The notes beneath the pieces were generated by a model. It worked only from the letters and a program-made list of their open reading frames with translations. It ran no database searches and had not been told where the DNA came from. Below, piece by piece: positions 42,874 to 52,271 of a stretch of 64,000 nt of DNA (position 1 is the first letter of the stretch; each line of letters begins with the position of its first letter). This stretch comes from Senimuribacter intestinalis (GTDB lineage: Bacteria; Bacillota; Clostridia; Peptostreptococcales; Anaerovoracaceae): the NCBI GenBank assembly GCA_943192975.1, contig CALPCJ010000001.1:350457-414456 (forward strand). Reading direction: 5' to 3'. The translations under genes were made by a program, and so were the position numbers.

Positions 42874-43927
42874 CGAGTTCCCCCACAATCGGTACTTCGG
42901 TATCCGCCATCACATAGTTACCTGATCCGCCGGCAATTGATACCCCCGTCACATCATCAACACCGGGAATGTCCAGCAGAATGCTTTCAATGCGTCCCTG
43001 CCGTACTACAAGCCCATCTGTATCCTCCCAAGTCTCACGCAAAGACTTCAAATATGTCTCCACGCTGTCCACGAAAGAATCTTTAATGTCTTCCCAGCTA
43101 TAGCCATCGGTATAGATAATCTGACAGCTGATAGGAAGCGCGACTTCTGTAGCTGACTCTACAGTAACCACATGTCCGATGGGAGAGATTCCTACGCCGC
43201 TACCATCTTTTGTTGGGTCGATAGACTCTTGCACCGCCTCGACTACCTTCGCAGGCGCTGCACGGTAATCTGCGCCCAGGATAACCAGCTTCACCGTACC
43301 ACCGCCATTCCAAACCGGATACACCTTACAGCCGAAGACGTTGTTCATCTCGTTGACCTTTTCCCGGTACTCCGCCTTATTTCCGCCAAACGCAACTTCG
43401 TCAAAGGACGCATAGTACCGTTCTCTCAGGTGTTCGACGTCCTCATCATCAGTGCCGGCAGTGATAATGCCAACAATCCCGATTGATTCCAAGCCCGAAA
43501 CGTCTTCCAAAGGAATCACGTCGTCTACGGTGTTGTTTCCTTCACTCCCTGCTTCTTTACAGGTTAATGCAAAAAATCCATTCCCCAAATTCTCCGTAAC
43601 CGTGTAGTTCAGTTCTCCAATGCTGAATTCTGTATCTATTGGAATATCAATATTTTCCGGTTCTGCCTGCGCCTTTAACACCGCAGGAATCCCCAGTCTG
43701 GCAAAGATACCGCGCTCTGCAGCTCTTTTAATAAGATAATAGTAACTGGCGGTATCTGCAAAGGTCTCCGACAGTAGAATGTCCATGTCAATATACATCT
43801 GCGCATTTTCTACAGCCATCGGTGCTATTGCGTCATAAATGACAGAGCCCTGCCGGGTGTCGATGGTTTCGTCCACCGTGTCCAGCATTTCCTCCATCAA
43901 AGATTCATAGGTTTTTTCCTCAAACAT
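42866..43927 (-). CDS. Baseplate J-like protein (XkdT)
   Basis: A 353-residue baseplate wedge protein. Family signals: TYESLMEEMLDTVDETIDTR, GSVIYDAIAPMAVENAQMY, EAGSEGNNTVDDVIPLEDVS and GNKAEYREKVNEMNNVFGCK. Overlaps the XkdS-like gene by 8 bp. Confidence 0.93.
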   Translation of the reverse strand: MFEEKTYESLMEEMLDTVDETIDTRQGSVIYDAIAPMAVENAQMYIDMDILLSETFADTASYYYLIKRAAERGIFARLGIPAVLKAQAEPENIDIPIDTEFSIGELNYTVTENLGNGFFALTCKEAGSEGNNTVDDVIPLEDVSGLESIGIVGIITAGTDDEDVEHLRERYYASFDEVAFGGNKAEYREKVNEMNNVFGCKVYPVWNGGGTVKLVILGADYRAAPAKVVEAVQESIDPTKDGSGVGISPIGHVVTVESATEVALPISCQIIYTDGYSWEDIKDSFVDSVETYLKSLRETWEDTDGLVVRQGRIESILLDIPGVDDVTGVSIAGGSGNYVMADTEVPIVGELDG

Positions 43928-44342
43928 CGATTTTCACCTCCTCTACTTCAATTTCTTCACCGTCTACGCAGGTCACTGTTAGCGACAAATATAACTTTCC
44001 TCTCTGCAGCTTTTCCTCCGTAAAGGTCACTGACTCAAATCTATCGTCGGCGAGTATGCCCTCTCTGATACTGTCCCTTACTTCAGACTGCACCAGCGGC
44101 GGTTGCTCACCGATTAAATCCACCAAAGCGCAGCCGTAGTTTTCATCGTAAATCAGATACTCTTCCGCTTCTGTCATGATGATTTTCTTGATGGCCTGCT
44201 TTCTTGCTGTCATCTCATCGACAAGTCCAGCAATTCGCAGGTTCTCAAAATCCAGCTGATAGGTCTTATCGGGAATCACGCCCTCTTCAAAATCGTTTTC
44301 CTGTTCTTCGTCCAGTTCGTATGCATCAGGATTTGGAATCAT
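43920..44342 (-). CDS. XkdS-like baseplate protein (DUF2634)
   Basis: A 140-residue protein, gp25/lysozyme-like baseplate fold (KTYQLDFENLRIAGLVDEMT, RKQAIKKIIMTEAEEYLIYD, NYGCALVDLIG). Conserved position before XkdT. Confidence 0.88.
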   Translation of the reverse strand: MIPNPDAYELDEEQENDFEEGVIPDKTYQLDFENLRIAGLVDEMTARKQAIKKIIMTEAEEYLIYDENYGCALVDLIGEQPPLVQSEVRDSIREGILADDRFESVTFTEEKLQRGKLYLSLTVTCVDGEEIEVEEVKIDV

Positions 44343-44651
44343 TTATACCACCACCTTATCAATCACCAAGTAGCGCTGACCGCCTGCCTGACGAATCATC
44401 ACTGCAGTGTCGCCCTTCTTTAGGGCATTGTGTATCGTCACCTTCGACTTGCCTACACTTCCGGGAAGCGTAATCTCTGTCTCGTAGTCTGAAACATTTC
44501 TTCCCAAAATCAAAAAATCCTCAGACAGCGTCAGCTTCTGAGAAACTTTTATCTTTAATGGTTTTACCGAAATCACAGTTCCGGTAATAATATCACAAGG
44601 CTTTCCTGCAGCCACAGCCTCTGCTGCTATCTGCTTAATTAGTTGTGTCAT
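44343..44651 (-). CDS. XkdR-like protein (DUF2577)
   Basis: A 102-residue phage baseplate-associated protein (ITGTVISVKPLKIKVSQKLT, LSEDFLILGRNVSDYE, ALKKGDTAVMIRQAGGQRYL). ATG 44651 lies one base after the XkdQ stop (TAACATG), so translation is probably coupled; the GGAGGTG further upstream is 18 bases away. Confidence 0.82.
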   Translation of the reverse strand: MTQLIKQIAAEAVAAGKPCDIITGTVISVKPLKIKVSQKLTLSEDFLILGRNVSDYETEITLPGSVGKSKVTIHNALKKGDTAVMIRQAGGQRYLVIDKVVV

Positions 44652-44652
44652 G

Positions 44653-46173
44653 TTAGTAGCTGCTATCGAAATCACCTCCACTTAGTTCTAAGTCCATAGT
44701 ATGCTGGCCAGCAGAAAACTCATGGGTCACTTTGTCCACCAGAAGATAGTTAGACACCTTCACATCGTAAATCGTCATTAGCACCGGAAGTAGACACCCT
44801 GCACGCACCCTCGTCGAGCCGAAAGCGCCGGTTATCTTCAGCGTCCGTGCGACTTTGTTGTACATCTTCAAGAGGACTTTCCCTTTCAATTTCGCCACCT
44901 TCGGATCGTCAATCTTTTCAAAGTACTGCAAAAGTCCCCACTTGTTGATTGATTTGGAGGACTTGCTGACATATAGGTCTAGGCTGCCGGTTTCTTCATT
45001 TTCATAGGCAAGTTTGATTTGATTGTATACCCCGTCGTCAATAGATCTGGTGTAGTTATAATCCTGGCCAGTTTCGCTGTCGATAAGGACGTTGACTTTC
45101 CACGGCTCCCTGAGCCTGAGCTTTCCAAACTCATCATACAATGTATAGATTTTCCCTGTGCTCATCAATGTTTCATCAAGACTGTTTCCCACAATGTCAA
45201 AGAGCGTCATGTTGTCATCGATTCGGCTGAACGCCATTTTCGTATTGGCAAGGGTTCCTGCCTGCAAGCCAAAATCCTTGGTAATCATTCTTACAAGCTG
45301 GGTCGTTGTTTTTTTCTTGTACATGTATGTATCTTTGTTCTTGAAGTACCGCAGCTGGTCGTACACCGTCACATCAAGGCTGCCGTCCTTTTGCGGTTTC
45401 AACGTAAAGATAAAGCCAAAAAAGAAATTGGTGCTGCCTACTTTCAGCGTAACAGCATCACCGTTATAGATTTTCCGCTTACTGTCCTGCAGCGTTGTAA
45501 AGGTCAGTTTACCAGGTGCGTTCTTACGCTCCCAGACTACCTTCATTCCATCTTTTACAGGCATTTCATAGTATTTATCGTTGTGCTTAACAATCAGCTG
45601 TATTTTGACCGTATGAACCTTTACTGAGGATATTTCATACTCCTTAACCTCCTGGCTGACCTTCTTGTCCAGCTTCTCCTGCTGCGCCAGCACTTGTTTC
45701 AGGTATTTTAATTCCTCAGCTGAATCCTTTTTCTTACCGTCTTTTTTCGTACCAGAAGAAGTGATATGCTCATGCACGAGCCCAAAGCCTGTCACATAAG
45801 AATTGCTCAAAGCATACTGCCGGCGCGCCACACTGTTTGTGGTATTCCCCTCAATAGTGTGCAGCGTCTGACCACTGACTTTCTCTACAATGCCTACATG
45901 GTTGCCGCCGCCGAAGAAGACGATATCATTTCGCTTTGGAGTATAAGAACCGCGCCCTTTGTACCTGCCCTTGTTCTTGAACCAGGTCATACCGGTTGGC
46001 ACATAGGCAAACTTCGGCACAACAGAGGTCTTAACTCCGGCTTGATTCGCACACCAGCTGACAAACATGGCGCACCACGGTCCTTGTGTCCCATACCATT
46101 TACCGTATTTGGTGTTGCTCTCTGAGGCTTTATACCCAAGCTCACCCTTTGCCACATCGATTAAATCAGACAT
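44653..46173 (-). CDS. XkdQ-like tail hub with N-terminal CHAP peptidoglycan hydrolase
   Basis: A 506-residue fusion. Residues ~1-135 form a CHAP amidase/endopeptidase domain: catalytic Cys in TQGPWCAMFVSWCANQAG and His in GGGNHVGIVEKVSGQTLHTI. A short charged linker (SSGTKKDGKKKDSAEELKYL) leads to the XkdQ/late-control-D-like hub (~180-506; MKVVWERKNAPGKLTFTTLQ, ITGAFGSTRVRAGCLLPVLM). B. subtilis XkdQ lacks the hydrolase; here wall cutting at injection is built into the hub. Confidence 0.88.
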   Translation of the reverse strand: MSDLIDVAKGELGYKASESNTKYGKWYGTQGPWCAMFVSWCANQAGVKTSVVPKFAYVPTGMTWFKNKGRYKGRGSYTPKRNDIVFFGGGNHVGIVEKVSGQTLHTIEGNTTNSVARRQYALSNSYVTGFGLVHEHITSSGTKKDGKKKDSAEELKYLKQVLAQQEKLDKKVSQEVKEYEISSVKVHTVKIQLIVKHNDKYYEMPVKDGMKVVWERKNAPGKLTFTTLQDSKRKIYNGDAVTLKVGSTNFFFGFIFTLKPQKDGSLDVTVYDQLRYFKNKDTYMYKKKTTTQLVRMITKDFGLQAGTLANTKMAFSRIDDNMTLFDIVGNSLDETLMSTGKIYTLYDEFGKLRLREPWKVNVLIDSETGQDYNYTRSIDDGVYNQIKLAYENEETGSLDLYVSKSSKSINKWGLLQYFEKIDDPKVAKLKGKVLLKMYNKVARTLKITGAFGSTRVRAGCLLPVLMTIYDVKVSNYLLVDKVTHEFSAGQHTMDLELSGGDFDSSY

Positions 46174-46177
46174 AACA

Positions 46178-46891
46178 TCACCCCTTTGGTATGGTCAGCT
46201 TCGTCCCCGGAAAAATCCAGTGACCTGTGGCGCTGGAAGCATAGCCGTGTTTCTTAGCTGTCTTTTCAATGGTAGATTTATTGGCGTTGTAAATGGTCTT
46301 CCACTTACTGCCGCTGCCTAAAAACTTCTTGGCAATCGCCCAAAGGGTATCCCCGGGCTTCACCGTGTAGCTGCTGCCCTTATTTTTCTTTGAGCTGCTT
46401 TTCTTCGACTCTTTCTTTGTCACTTTTGATTTTGACGATTTTTTATCTTTCTTCACTTTGATTGTCGTCACACCGTATTCCCGGTACTCCTTCAGCTCAA
46501 TGGAGACTTTCACATCAAAGCCCTCCTTTGCGTCCTCTGTGACAGTGTAGCTTTCAAGCGTCACATCTAGGGACGTATCAAAGAGACTATTTCCTTGCGG
46601 ATCCGTCCTAAGCAATTTGAATTTGAATGGTTTTTTCTTTGCCTTTAGCTTTTCGAATTGCTCTAGAAAATAGGACGGAGCTCTAAAAGTCCCGTCCTTG
46701 TACAGCGCAAAGGGGTACGCTTGGTTCGGCAGCAGTACCTCAAAGCTGATATCTGTTAGCTTATTGGGTTTGACCTGATTGACCTCAGCCTCGTTGATTA
46801 GGCTGATGGTCTGATTACCGCCTTTTACTTTTATCTGCACTTTTTCCGGCGTCACCGGCATGAGTATCTTATTGAGATAAAGATAATACAT
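46178..46891 (-). CDS. LysM-containing tail protein (XkdP)
   Basis: A 237-residue protein. The N-terminal ~150 residues match XkdP-type tail proteins (MPVTPEKVQIKVKGGNQTIS, SYFLEQFEKLKAKKKPFKF). A lysine/serine-rich linker is followed by a C-terminal LysM repeat (YTVKPGDTLWAIAKKFLG, WIFPGTKLTIP). Binds peptidoglycan and joins tape measure to hub. Confidence 0.92.
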   Translation of the reverse strand: MYYLYLNKILMPVTPEKVQIKVKGGNQTISLINEAEVNQVKPNKLTDISFEVLLPNQAYPFALYKDGTFRAPSYFLEQFEKLKAKKKPFKFKLLRTDPQGNSLFDTSLDVTLESYTVTEDAKEGFDVKVSIELKEYREYGVTTIKVKKDKKSSKSKVTKKESKKSSSKKNKGSSYTVKPGDTLWAIAKKFLGSGSKWKTIYNANKSTIEKTAKKHGYASSATGHWIFPGTKLTIPKG

Positions 46892-48808
46892 TTAGTGCAC
46901 CCCCTCTGCAGTTGAAATCATTTCTTCCTCCAGCTTACCCTTCAGTTTGGCTACAATACCGTCGATATCCTCATCAGAATTGATATTATTGTTGTTTGTC
47001 ATGTCGATTTTGATTTCTGTTGCTGTGTAGCGGTTAATCGCCTTTTCGGCAGCATAGTCACGGATATATTTCAGGTTTGCATTGGTGATATCGAGAGCAT
47101 CGGCGATTTTATCAGTATTGGCAGCGGTTTTATCTGCTGCACTGAGTATACCTTCTGTCGTCTCATCATTACCGCCACCAAAGAGATTTGACCCTTTGCC
47201 ATAACCCCAGTTCCATGCGTCAGAATAGTCAAAGCGATAATCAATATTTGGAGCTTCTCTGTCCAGTGTTATTGCCTTATCATTTTTACCCCAGGAAATA
47301 ACACTCTTCTGCAGATCATTTAAGCCATCTGTCCAGTTTGTGCCGAAAATCGCATCAATAATTGTTGTCACGATTTTTCCTAATGACAGAAACCAAGATA
47401 TAATTTGTCCAATGAGATTTGCAACGGCTCCTCCAAAGCTATCAAATCCACCGTCTACGACATTTAAAATCCATTCCACAATTCCAATAAACGGTTCAAC
47501 AAAAGCCCAAACAGCTTGCAAAATTCCATTAATTGTTCCAATCGCAATATTTCCTATGAGAGCTCCTGCCACTGCTATCGTTCCGACAATAAGACCTGTA
47601 GCACTAATGGACTTTCCTGTTACTTTATTGATAACTGCTACAATCGCATATAGCATGGTAATTAATAAAATGATTCCACCAACTATCCATGTAATCGGAC
47701 AAGCGAGCAGTGCTGCATTAAGTCCGTATTGAGCAGCTGTTTCTGCAAATGTTGCTTCGGTTCTCAGCATTTGTGCTGCAGCGCAAATACTTGTCCACGT
47801 AGATGAAATTGCAGCCGCCGCATTATACGCCAAATGTGCCGCAACTAATCCTCCAATTGCGGCAGCTATGCCTAGCACAATAGGCTGTAAAAAATCCCAG
47901 TTCTGTGCAAGAAAACTAATCACGCTAAGTAGCGGCTGCGTGGCAGCAATCAGTTTATTGCACGTCAGTGTCCAAACCTGCGCCCAGGTCATCGGCATAC
48001 TCTCAAATTGTGCATTGATGTCTTCTGTGGCTCCCAGCATTGCTTGCTTGACTATGTCGGCAGTAATCTGACCTTCTGACGCCATCTCTCTAATTTCTCC
48101 GATTGGCACGCCCAAATAATCCGCAATGGTCTGAATAACATTCGGCGCCGATTCAAATACAGCATTCAGCTCTTCGCCGCGCAGTACGCCGGAACCCAGC
48201 GCCTGCGTCAACTGCAACGATGCTGACGCCATTTCCTGTTGGCTGGCGCCGGCAACAACAAACATCTTGCTCAAGTTTTCCGCAAACTGAATTGTTTCAT
48301 CATTGGAAGAAAACGCATCTGGCGCCCTCTGCCCCAGTTTCGCTATGATATCCGCCTGCGTTAAGAACGAGGCTCTTGAGCGATTTGCTGATTCCATGAT
48401 TTTGTTCTGCAATTCTGCCGTTGTTTGCAGTCCGTCATTCATCAGATTCAGTCGCGCAGTAGTCTGAGTCACTTCATCGGAAAGGGCTACTAAGCGTTTG
48501 ACTCCCTGTATTCCTGCATAGGCGGAAACAAATCCCATCACTTTTCCCGTAAGAGAATCAAAGGCATTCTCAGTCTGCCGCACAGGCGCCGGAATACGAC
48601 CTGCAGCATTTGCCATTTCTTCAAGTTTTACATTCAGCATATCGCATTCCTGCTGCGCTGCCCTGAGTGCCCCAGAATCAAGTCCACCAGATAATTGCCC
48701 ATCTACCGAACCAAGGGAGCCAATTACACGAGAAAGGGCAGTATTAATATTGCGAAGACCTGCTGTCATATTGTCATTCAGGTACATTTGTGTCATAATT
48801 GTAGCCAT
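46892..48808 (-). CDS. Tail tape measure protein
   Basis: A 638-residue protein with the tape-measure N-terminal domain (YAGIQGVKRLVALSDEVTQT, FVVAGASQQEMASASLQLTQ, ALGSGVLRGEELNAVFES) and several hydrophobic helices (WIVGGIILLITMLYAIVAVI, GLIVGTIAVAGALIGNIAIG). At ~600 codons it predicts a short tail. It starts 3 bp after the frameshift extension of the chaperone ends. Confidence 0.92.
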   Translation of the reverse strand: MATIMTQMYLNDNMTAGLRNINTALSRVIGSLGSVDGQLSGGLDSGALRAAQQECDMLNVKLEEMANAAGRIPAPVRQTENAFDSLTGKVMGFVSAYAGIQGVKRLVALSDEVTQTTARLNLMNDGLQTTAELQNKIMESANRSRASFLTQADIIAKLGQRAPDAFSSNDETIQFAENLSKMFVVAGASQQEMASASLQLTQALGSGVLRGEELNAVFESAPNVIQTIADYLGVPIGEIREMASEGQITADIVKQAMLGATEDINAQFESMPMTWAQVWTLTCNKLIAATQPLLSVISFLAQNWDFLQPIVLGIAAAIGGLVAAHLAYNAAAAISSTWTSICAAAQMLRTEATFAETAAQYGLNAALLACPITWIVGGIILLITMLYAIVAVINKVTGKSISATGLIVGTIAVAGALIGNIAIGTINGILQAVWAFVEPFIGIVEWILNVVDGGFDSFGGAVANLIGQIISWFLSLGKIVTTIIDAIFGTNWTDGLNDLQKSVISWGKNDKAITLDREAPNIDYRFDYSDAWNWGYGKGSNLFGGGNDETTEGILSAADKTAANTDKIADALDITNANLKYIRDYAAEKAINRYTATEIKIDMTNNNNINSDEDIDGIVAKLKGKLEEEMISTAEGVH

Positions 48809-48811
48809 CTT

Positions 48812-49000
48812 TTATACTCTCTTTCTCTTTGCTTTTTCTGTCGCCTTTTTCTCACTCTCCGCCCGTAGCTCAATAGATGCGATTACAAAGGCTTTTTCCT
48901 GCCTGCCCATCTGTAAATATTCCGACGGTCTTATATGCAGTTCCTGGAGGCAATGGTGTGCAAACACTGCATCACTATCGCCTCCCTCAATTAGTTTTTT
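48812..49000 (-). CDS. Frameshift extension of the tail assembly chaperone (-1 frame)
   Basis: From the slippery heptamer A AAA AAC (48994-49000, minus strand), the -1 frame reads KLIEGGDSDAVFAHHCLQEL and continues HIRPSEYLQMGRQEKAFVIA to TAA at 48812. This frame has no start codon with a good site of its own. It gives a fusion of about 204 residues spanning 48812-49419. Confidence 0.78.
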   Translation of the reverse strand, partial: KKLIEGGDSDAVFAHHCLQELHIRPSEYLQMGRQEKAFVIASIELRAESEKKATEKAKRKRV

Positions 49001-49419
49001 GCTTCGTCCACGTCTTCCTGCATCGATGTAAATCCGTTAAAGTCATTGATAAACTCAACGAATCTGTTGTATTCACCAGATGTTGGAATCATCTCCTTAA
49101 TCAGTTCGATATCGCTACTAACACCGTAGGAATCCTGCAGTTTCTTGTCGTGCAGATTTGGATAGACCACCGATGCACAAATGACTTTTGCTTTCAGCTT
49201 TGATTGGTTTACTTTTGTTCTATATAGCCCCAGCTTTCCGGTCACCTGCACTTCATAGGAGCATTCATCTACAATTGCATCGTTCATCGATGTTGTAATT
49301 GGTCGAATTTCCCAGAGTAGTGCCTTTCCGTCTTCGTCAACCAGACTTTCCGTCGCCGGATAAGTTGTATTTTCTTTTTTAATCTGATTTTGTTTCATAA
49401 ACCTTGAAAATTCACTCAT
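48991..49419 (-). CDS. Tail assembly chaperone (XkdN-like)
   Basis: A 142-residue chaperone (MSEFSRFMKQNQIKKENTTY, ICASVVYPNLHDKKLQDSYG, SGEYNRFVEFINDFNGFTSM). The last codons GCA AAA AAC TAA contain a canonical -1 slippery heptamer, so a minor longer product is expected, as with lambda gpG/gpGT. It sits between tube and tape measure, the normal place. Confidence 0.88.
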   Translation of the reverse strand: MSEFSRFMKQNQIKKENTTYPATESLVDEDGKALLWEIRPITTSMNDAIVDECSYEVQVTGKLGLYRTKVNQSKLKAKVICASVVYPNLHDKKLQDSYGVSSDIELIKEMIPTSGEYNRFVEFINDFNGFTSMQEDVDEAKN

Positions 49420-49430
49420 ATACTGCCTCC

Positions 49431-49913
49431 TTAAGCCATCATGCCGTCAAGTATTTTAAATTCCTCCGGCATGCTGAAATCATCAAATGTAAAGTCAAAT
49501 GTCTCATCCAGGTATTCTCCATCCGCATCGAATTTGGCAAGAATAATGCTGTCAAAATTGCAGTCGGTGAGAACTACGGTTTGTTTTCCAGCAGCCGATG
49601 TTGGGTCCTCGTTAGAAATCTGGATATCAAAGTAGATATCTTCTCCGGTTTCTTTGTAGTGCTTTGCGATTTTCCGGAAAATGGACGTGTTGAAATGGAA
49701 AGTCGCAGAACCGATTCCCTTCCAACCTGTGGTTTTATTGCCTTTTCCCGGTCTCCCTAAAATAGGAACTTCTGTTTTTGTTCTTTCGATTTTTGCTTCT
49801 AGGTTAAGTGCCTGCATGAAATTGTACCGATCGCTGCCGATTGTTACATAGCACTCTGCCATCGCCGCCTGAATTGCGTCTTTGCCGCGCATTCTGATAT
49901 TGTTAATCGCCAC
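49431..49913 (-). CDS. Tail tube protein (XkdM-like)
   Basis: A 160-residue inner tube subunit (MRGKDAIQAAMAECYVTIGS, KTEVPILGRPGKGNKTTGWK, TFDFTFDDFSMPEEFKILDG). Follows the sheath gene by 10 bp. Confidence 0.93.
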   Translation of the reverse strand: MAINNIRMRGKDAIQAAMAECYVTIGSDRYNFMQALNLEAKIERTKTEVPILGRPGKGNKTTGWKGIGSATFHFNTSIFRKIAKHYKETGEDIYFDIQISNEDPTSAAGKQTVVLTDCNFDSIILAKFDADGEYLDETFDFTFDDFSMPEEFKILDGMMA

Positions 49914-49923
49914 CGTTTACCTC

Positions 49924-51228
49924 CTATACTACTTTTACTGTCATGTACAGCTTTTCCATCGCTCCAATGACGGTAATCTGTTGTGACACCAAGACGGATT
50001 TTTTAGATTCTCCCGGACCCACTATGATATCTGCATCGGTAAAGCCTTCGATTGCCCTGATATCATTCAGCAGTTTTCGGGATTTTACAAGATCATTCCA
50101 CAAACTGATTCTTCCCGCTTCATCATTTGGCACCTTACCAAGATACTTGGTGTTAAACAGCACTGCGTCATCATTTGCAATCTGGTCGATAACTCTGATT
50201 GTTTGATTATCTGCAAACAACTCATTTTTATCGTCCTCAAAGGAAACAAACGAATTGATGTCCTGCAGCACCCGAATTTCCGACCCTGCTCTATGGAAAA
50301 TATACTTGCCTGATTTAAGCGCATTTGCAAGCTGTGTCTGTGTATAATCACAGTCGATAGTAAACTCCCCATCATACTTTCTGTTTGTATTCGATGCATT
50401 CACCGCACAGCCTGCCGCCGCACCGGTCACCCAGTAAACAGCAGAGGCTTCCGTCCAGCCATCATCCGTAGTCACATTATCTACGTTAATAACGCCCTCA
50501 AAGTCTGCATCCACATGATGCAGCACCAGCTGGAACTTTACACCAACGTCATCACGCATGCGTTTTACGTAATTGATGCAGAGTTTTTTAACTGTTTCGT
50601 CGTTGGTCGCCACTCCCATTGTGTTAAAACTATAACTTTCGGCTTTATCCAAATACTTTTGGTAAGCATCGCCTGTCACTTCGCCATTGGTTCCTCCGCT
50701 CAAAGAAGTGCCTGCGGTTGCCGCCAAAGTTGCGTCTTTTTTCCAGACGAAGAAATCATCGTCTTTTAAATCTGCGGCTGAAGCTACCGTCTGCATTCCC
50801 AATTTGGCAGTTCCGATATAAGTGGAAACATCGAATTTCGTTTCGTCATCTGCGTTTTTTGCGATTACGATTTTTAGATTGTTACCGCGGGTGCCGCTGT
50901 ATTTTGCCGTTGCATAGTCACAAGATGCTTTTACACCACTATTTAACCGGTAAGCATACAAAACCCTTGCATAGGCAAATAAGTCCCGCAAACCTTTTAG
51001 TTTATCATGGGTGTAGTCATATCCAAAAATGGACAATGATCGGTTATTAAAATCATCTACCGTTACCTCGAAAATGGTATCATCTGGACCCCAGTCCAGT
51101 TCCAGCGGCATGCTTGCATAGCCTCTATCGCTCAGTCTTGCATCAGCTGCAGCAACAGAGATAAAATTGATATACGCGCCCGGAAGCACCTTATCCTGCG
51201 CAGTCCAAATTCCTCCGCCAAATGCCAT
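49924..51228 (-). CDS. Contractile tail sheath protein (XkdK-like)
   Basis: A 434-residue sheath subunit (VLPGAYINFISVAAADARLS, RGYASMPLELDWGPDDTIFE, VGPGESKKSVLVSQQITVIG near the C-terminal interlocking end). It proves a contractile (myovirus) tail. Confidence 0.94.
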   Translation of the reverse strand: MAFGGGIWTAQDKVLPGAYINFISVAAADARLSDRGYASMPLELDWGPDDTIFEVTVDDFNNRSLSIFGYDYTHDKLKGLRDLFAYARVLYAYRLNSGVKASCDYATAKYSGTRGNNLKIVIAKNADDETKFDVSTYIGTAKLGMQTVASAADLKDDDFFVWKKDATLAATAGTSLSGGTNGEVTGDAYQKYLDKAESYSFNTMGVATNDETVKKLCINYVKRMRDDVGVKFQLVLHHVDADFEGVINVDNVTTDDGWTEASAVYWVTGAAAGCAVNASNTNRKYDGEFTIDCDYTQTQLANALKSGKYIFHRAGSEIRVLQDINSFVSFEDDKNELFADNQTIRVIDQIANDDAVLFNTKYLGKVPNDEAGRISLWNDLVKSRKLLNDIRAIEGFTDADIIVGPGESKKSVLVSQQITVIGAMEKLYMTVKVV

Positions 51229-51411
51229 TTACTTCACCTTCCTTTTCAAAAATTCTGCAAGCCTTGCCTGCGCCTCTGCAATGGTGATTGACTCACCATC
51301 TTCAATCAGCACAGCTAAAGCATCTTTTCTGTTATCAAAATAGCCGGAAGTAAGCAGGGCTTCTTTTGTAAAAGTCTCCTGCGACTCCGGTGCTTTCTTT
51401 TTTGTTGTCAT
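51229..51411 (-). CDS. Small phage protein upstream of the sheath gene
   Basis: A 60-residue charged protein (ALLTSGYFDNRKDALAVLIE, SITIAEAQARLAEFLKRKV). Its stop abuts the sheath start. It resembles the short conserved protein found at this place in xkd modules; function unknown. Confidence 0.7.
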   Translation of the reverse strand: MTTKKKAPESQETFTKEALLTSGYFDNRKDALAVLIEDGESITIAEAQARLAEFLKRKVK

Positions 51412-51414
51412 CTT

Positions 51415-51840
51415 TTATCCTTTCACCTCTGTTTCAGTTCCTTCAAATACTTCCATAGGCTCTTCGGTGTTTGCCACGTAGCTGAAGAAGTTATAGCTTA
51501 CGGTAAAAGTCAGCACCTCATCAGAAATATCAGCGTCCATTTCTGTTCCACGCATTAAATCACCGTCAACGGTAATCAGCTCCAAGCATGCGAAAAGACG
51601 CTCCGCCACACTTGCACATTCTGTGCGCGGCTCATCCGCCGCAGTCAGATACTGGATTGCGAACTGATTTTCGTGATAGTACCTCCTGCCGCGGAATAAC
51701 CTGGTATTTGGGTTAATGCAGAACACAAAAAAACAGGGTTCTTTCATGCCCTGCATCACGCTTTCTGTATAAAGGGTATATTCGTCGCCAAATTCTTCGC
51801 TGATGGCTGTGAGAATACCGTTTATAATTTGTTCAATCAT
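51415..51840 (-). CDS. Tail completion/terminator-like protein
   Basis: A 141-residue protein (IEQIINGILTAISEEFGDEY, GMKEPCFFVFCINPNTRLFR, GRRYYHENQFAIQYL). Position after the gp10-like gene and before the sheath fits a tail terminator (XkdJ/DUF6838-like). Overlaps its upstream neighbour by 4 bp. Confidence 0.75.
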   Translation of the reverse strand: MIEQIINGILTAISEEFGDEYTLYTESVMQGMKEPCFFVFCINPNTRLFRGRRYYHENQFAIQYLTAADEPRTECASVAERLFACLELITVDGDLMRGTEMDADISDEVLTFTVSYNFFSYVANTEEPMEVFEGTETEVKG

Positions 51841-52271
51841 CGCAATGCCGCCTCCATCAGCTTCTTGATTTTCTTTTCAAGGATGACAGGACCGTCACGC
51901 TGAATCTCATCTACAGAAATAGTCATCATAAACTGTCCGGGTACCCAGCCACCGTTTACGGTTCTGTGACCATATTCCACATAGCTGGCATACTCGACAG
52001 GATTCTTAATCTCTATCAGGCAAGCACTAGGGCTATGATAGATTTTATATTTCCCATCTTGAGACCAGCCGCGGCGGAGGGTACCTCCTTTCTTTCCAGA
52101 CTTCTTTGGATAAACTCCCACCGGTGTTCTTTTTATAACTTTCCTAATCAGGCGCTGAGCAAGTTCCTTTGCACAAATATCCATAATCTCGGACATATTA
52201 TCCGTCATAGCCTGCAAGCTGTCTGCAAAGGCTCGCAGCTCCGAAAAATCACATCCACCATTTCTTCCCAT
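51837..52271 (-). CDS. HK97 gp10-like head-tail protein (XkdI-like)
   Basis: A 144-residue protein of the gp10 group (AQRLIRKVIKRTPVGVYPKK, YASYVEYGHRTVNGGWVPGQ). Start ATG 52271 overlaps the preceding stop (TAATG). Confidence 0.82.
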   Translation of the reverse strand: MGRNGGCDFSELRAFADSLQAMTDNMSEIMDICAKELAQRLIRKVIKRTPVGVYPKKSGKKGGTLRRGWSQDGKYKIYHSPSACLIEIKNPVEYASYVEYGHRTVNGGWVPGQFMMTISVDEIQRDGPVILEKKIKKLMEAALR

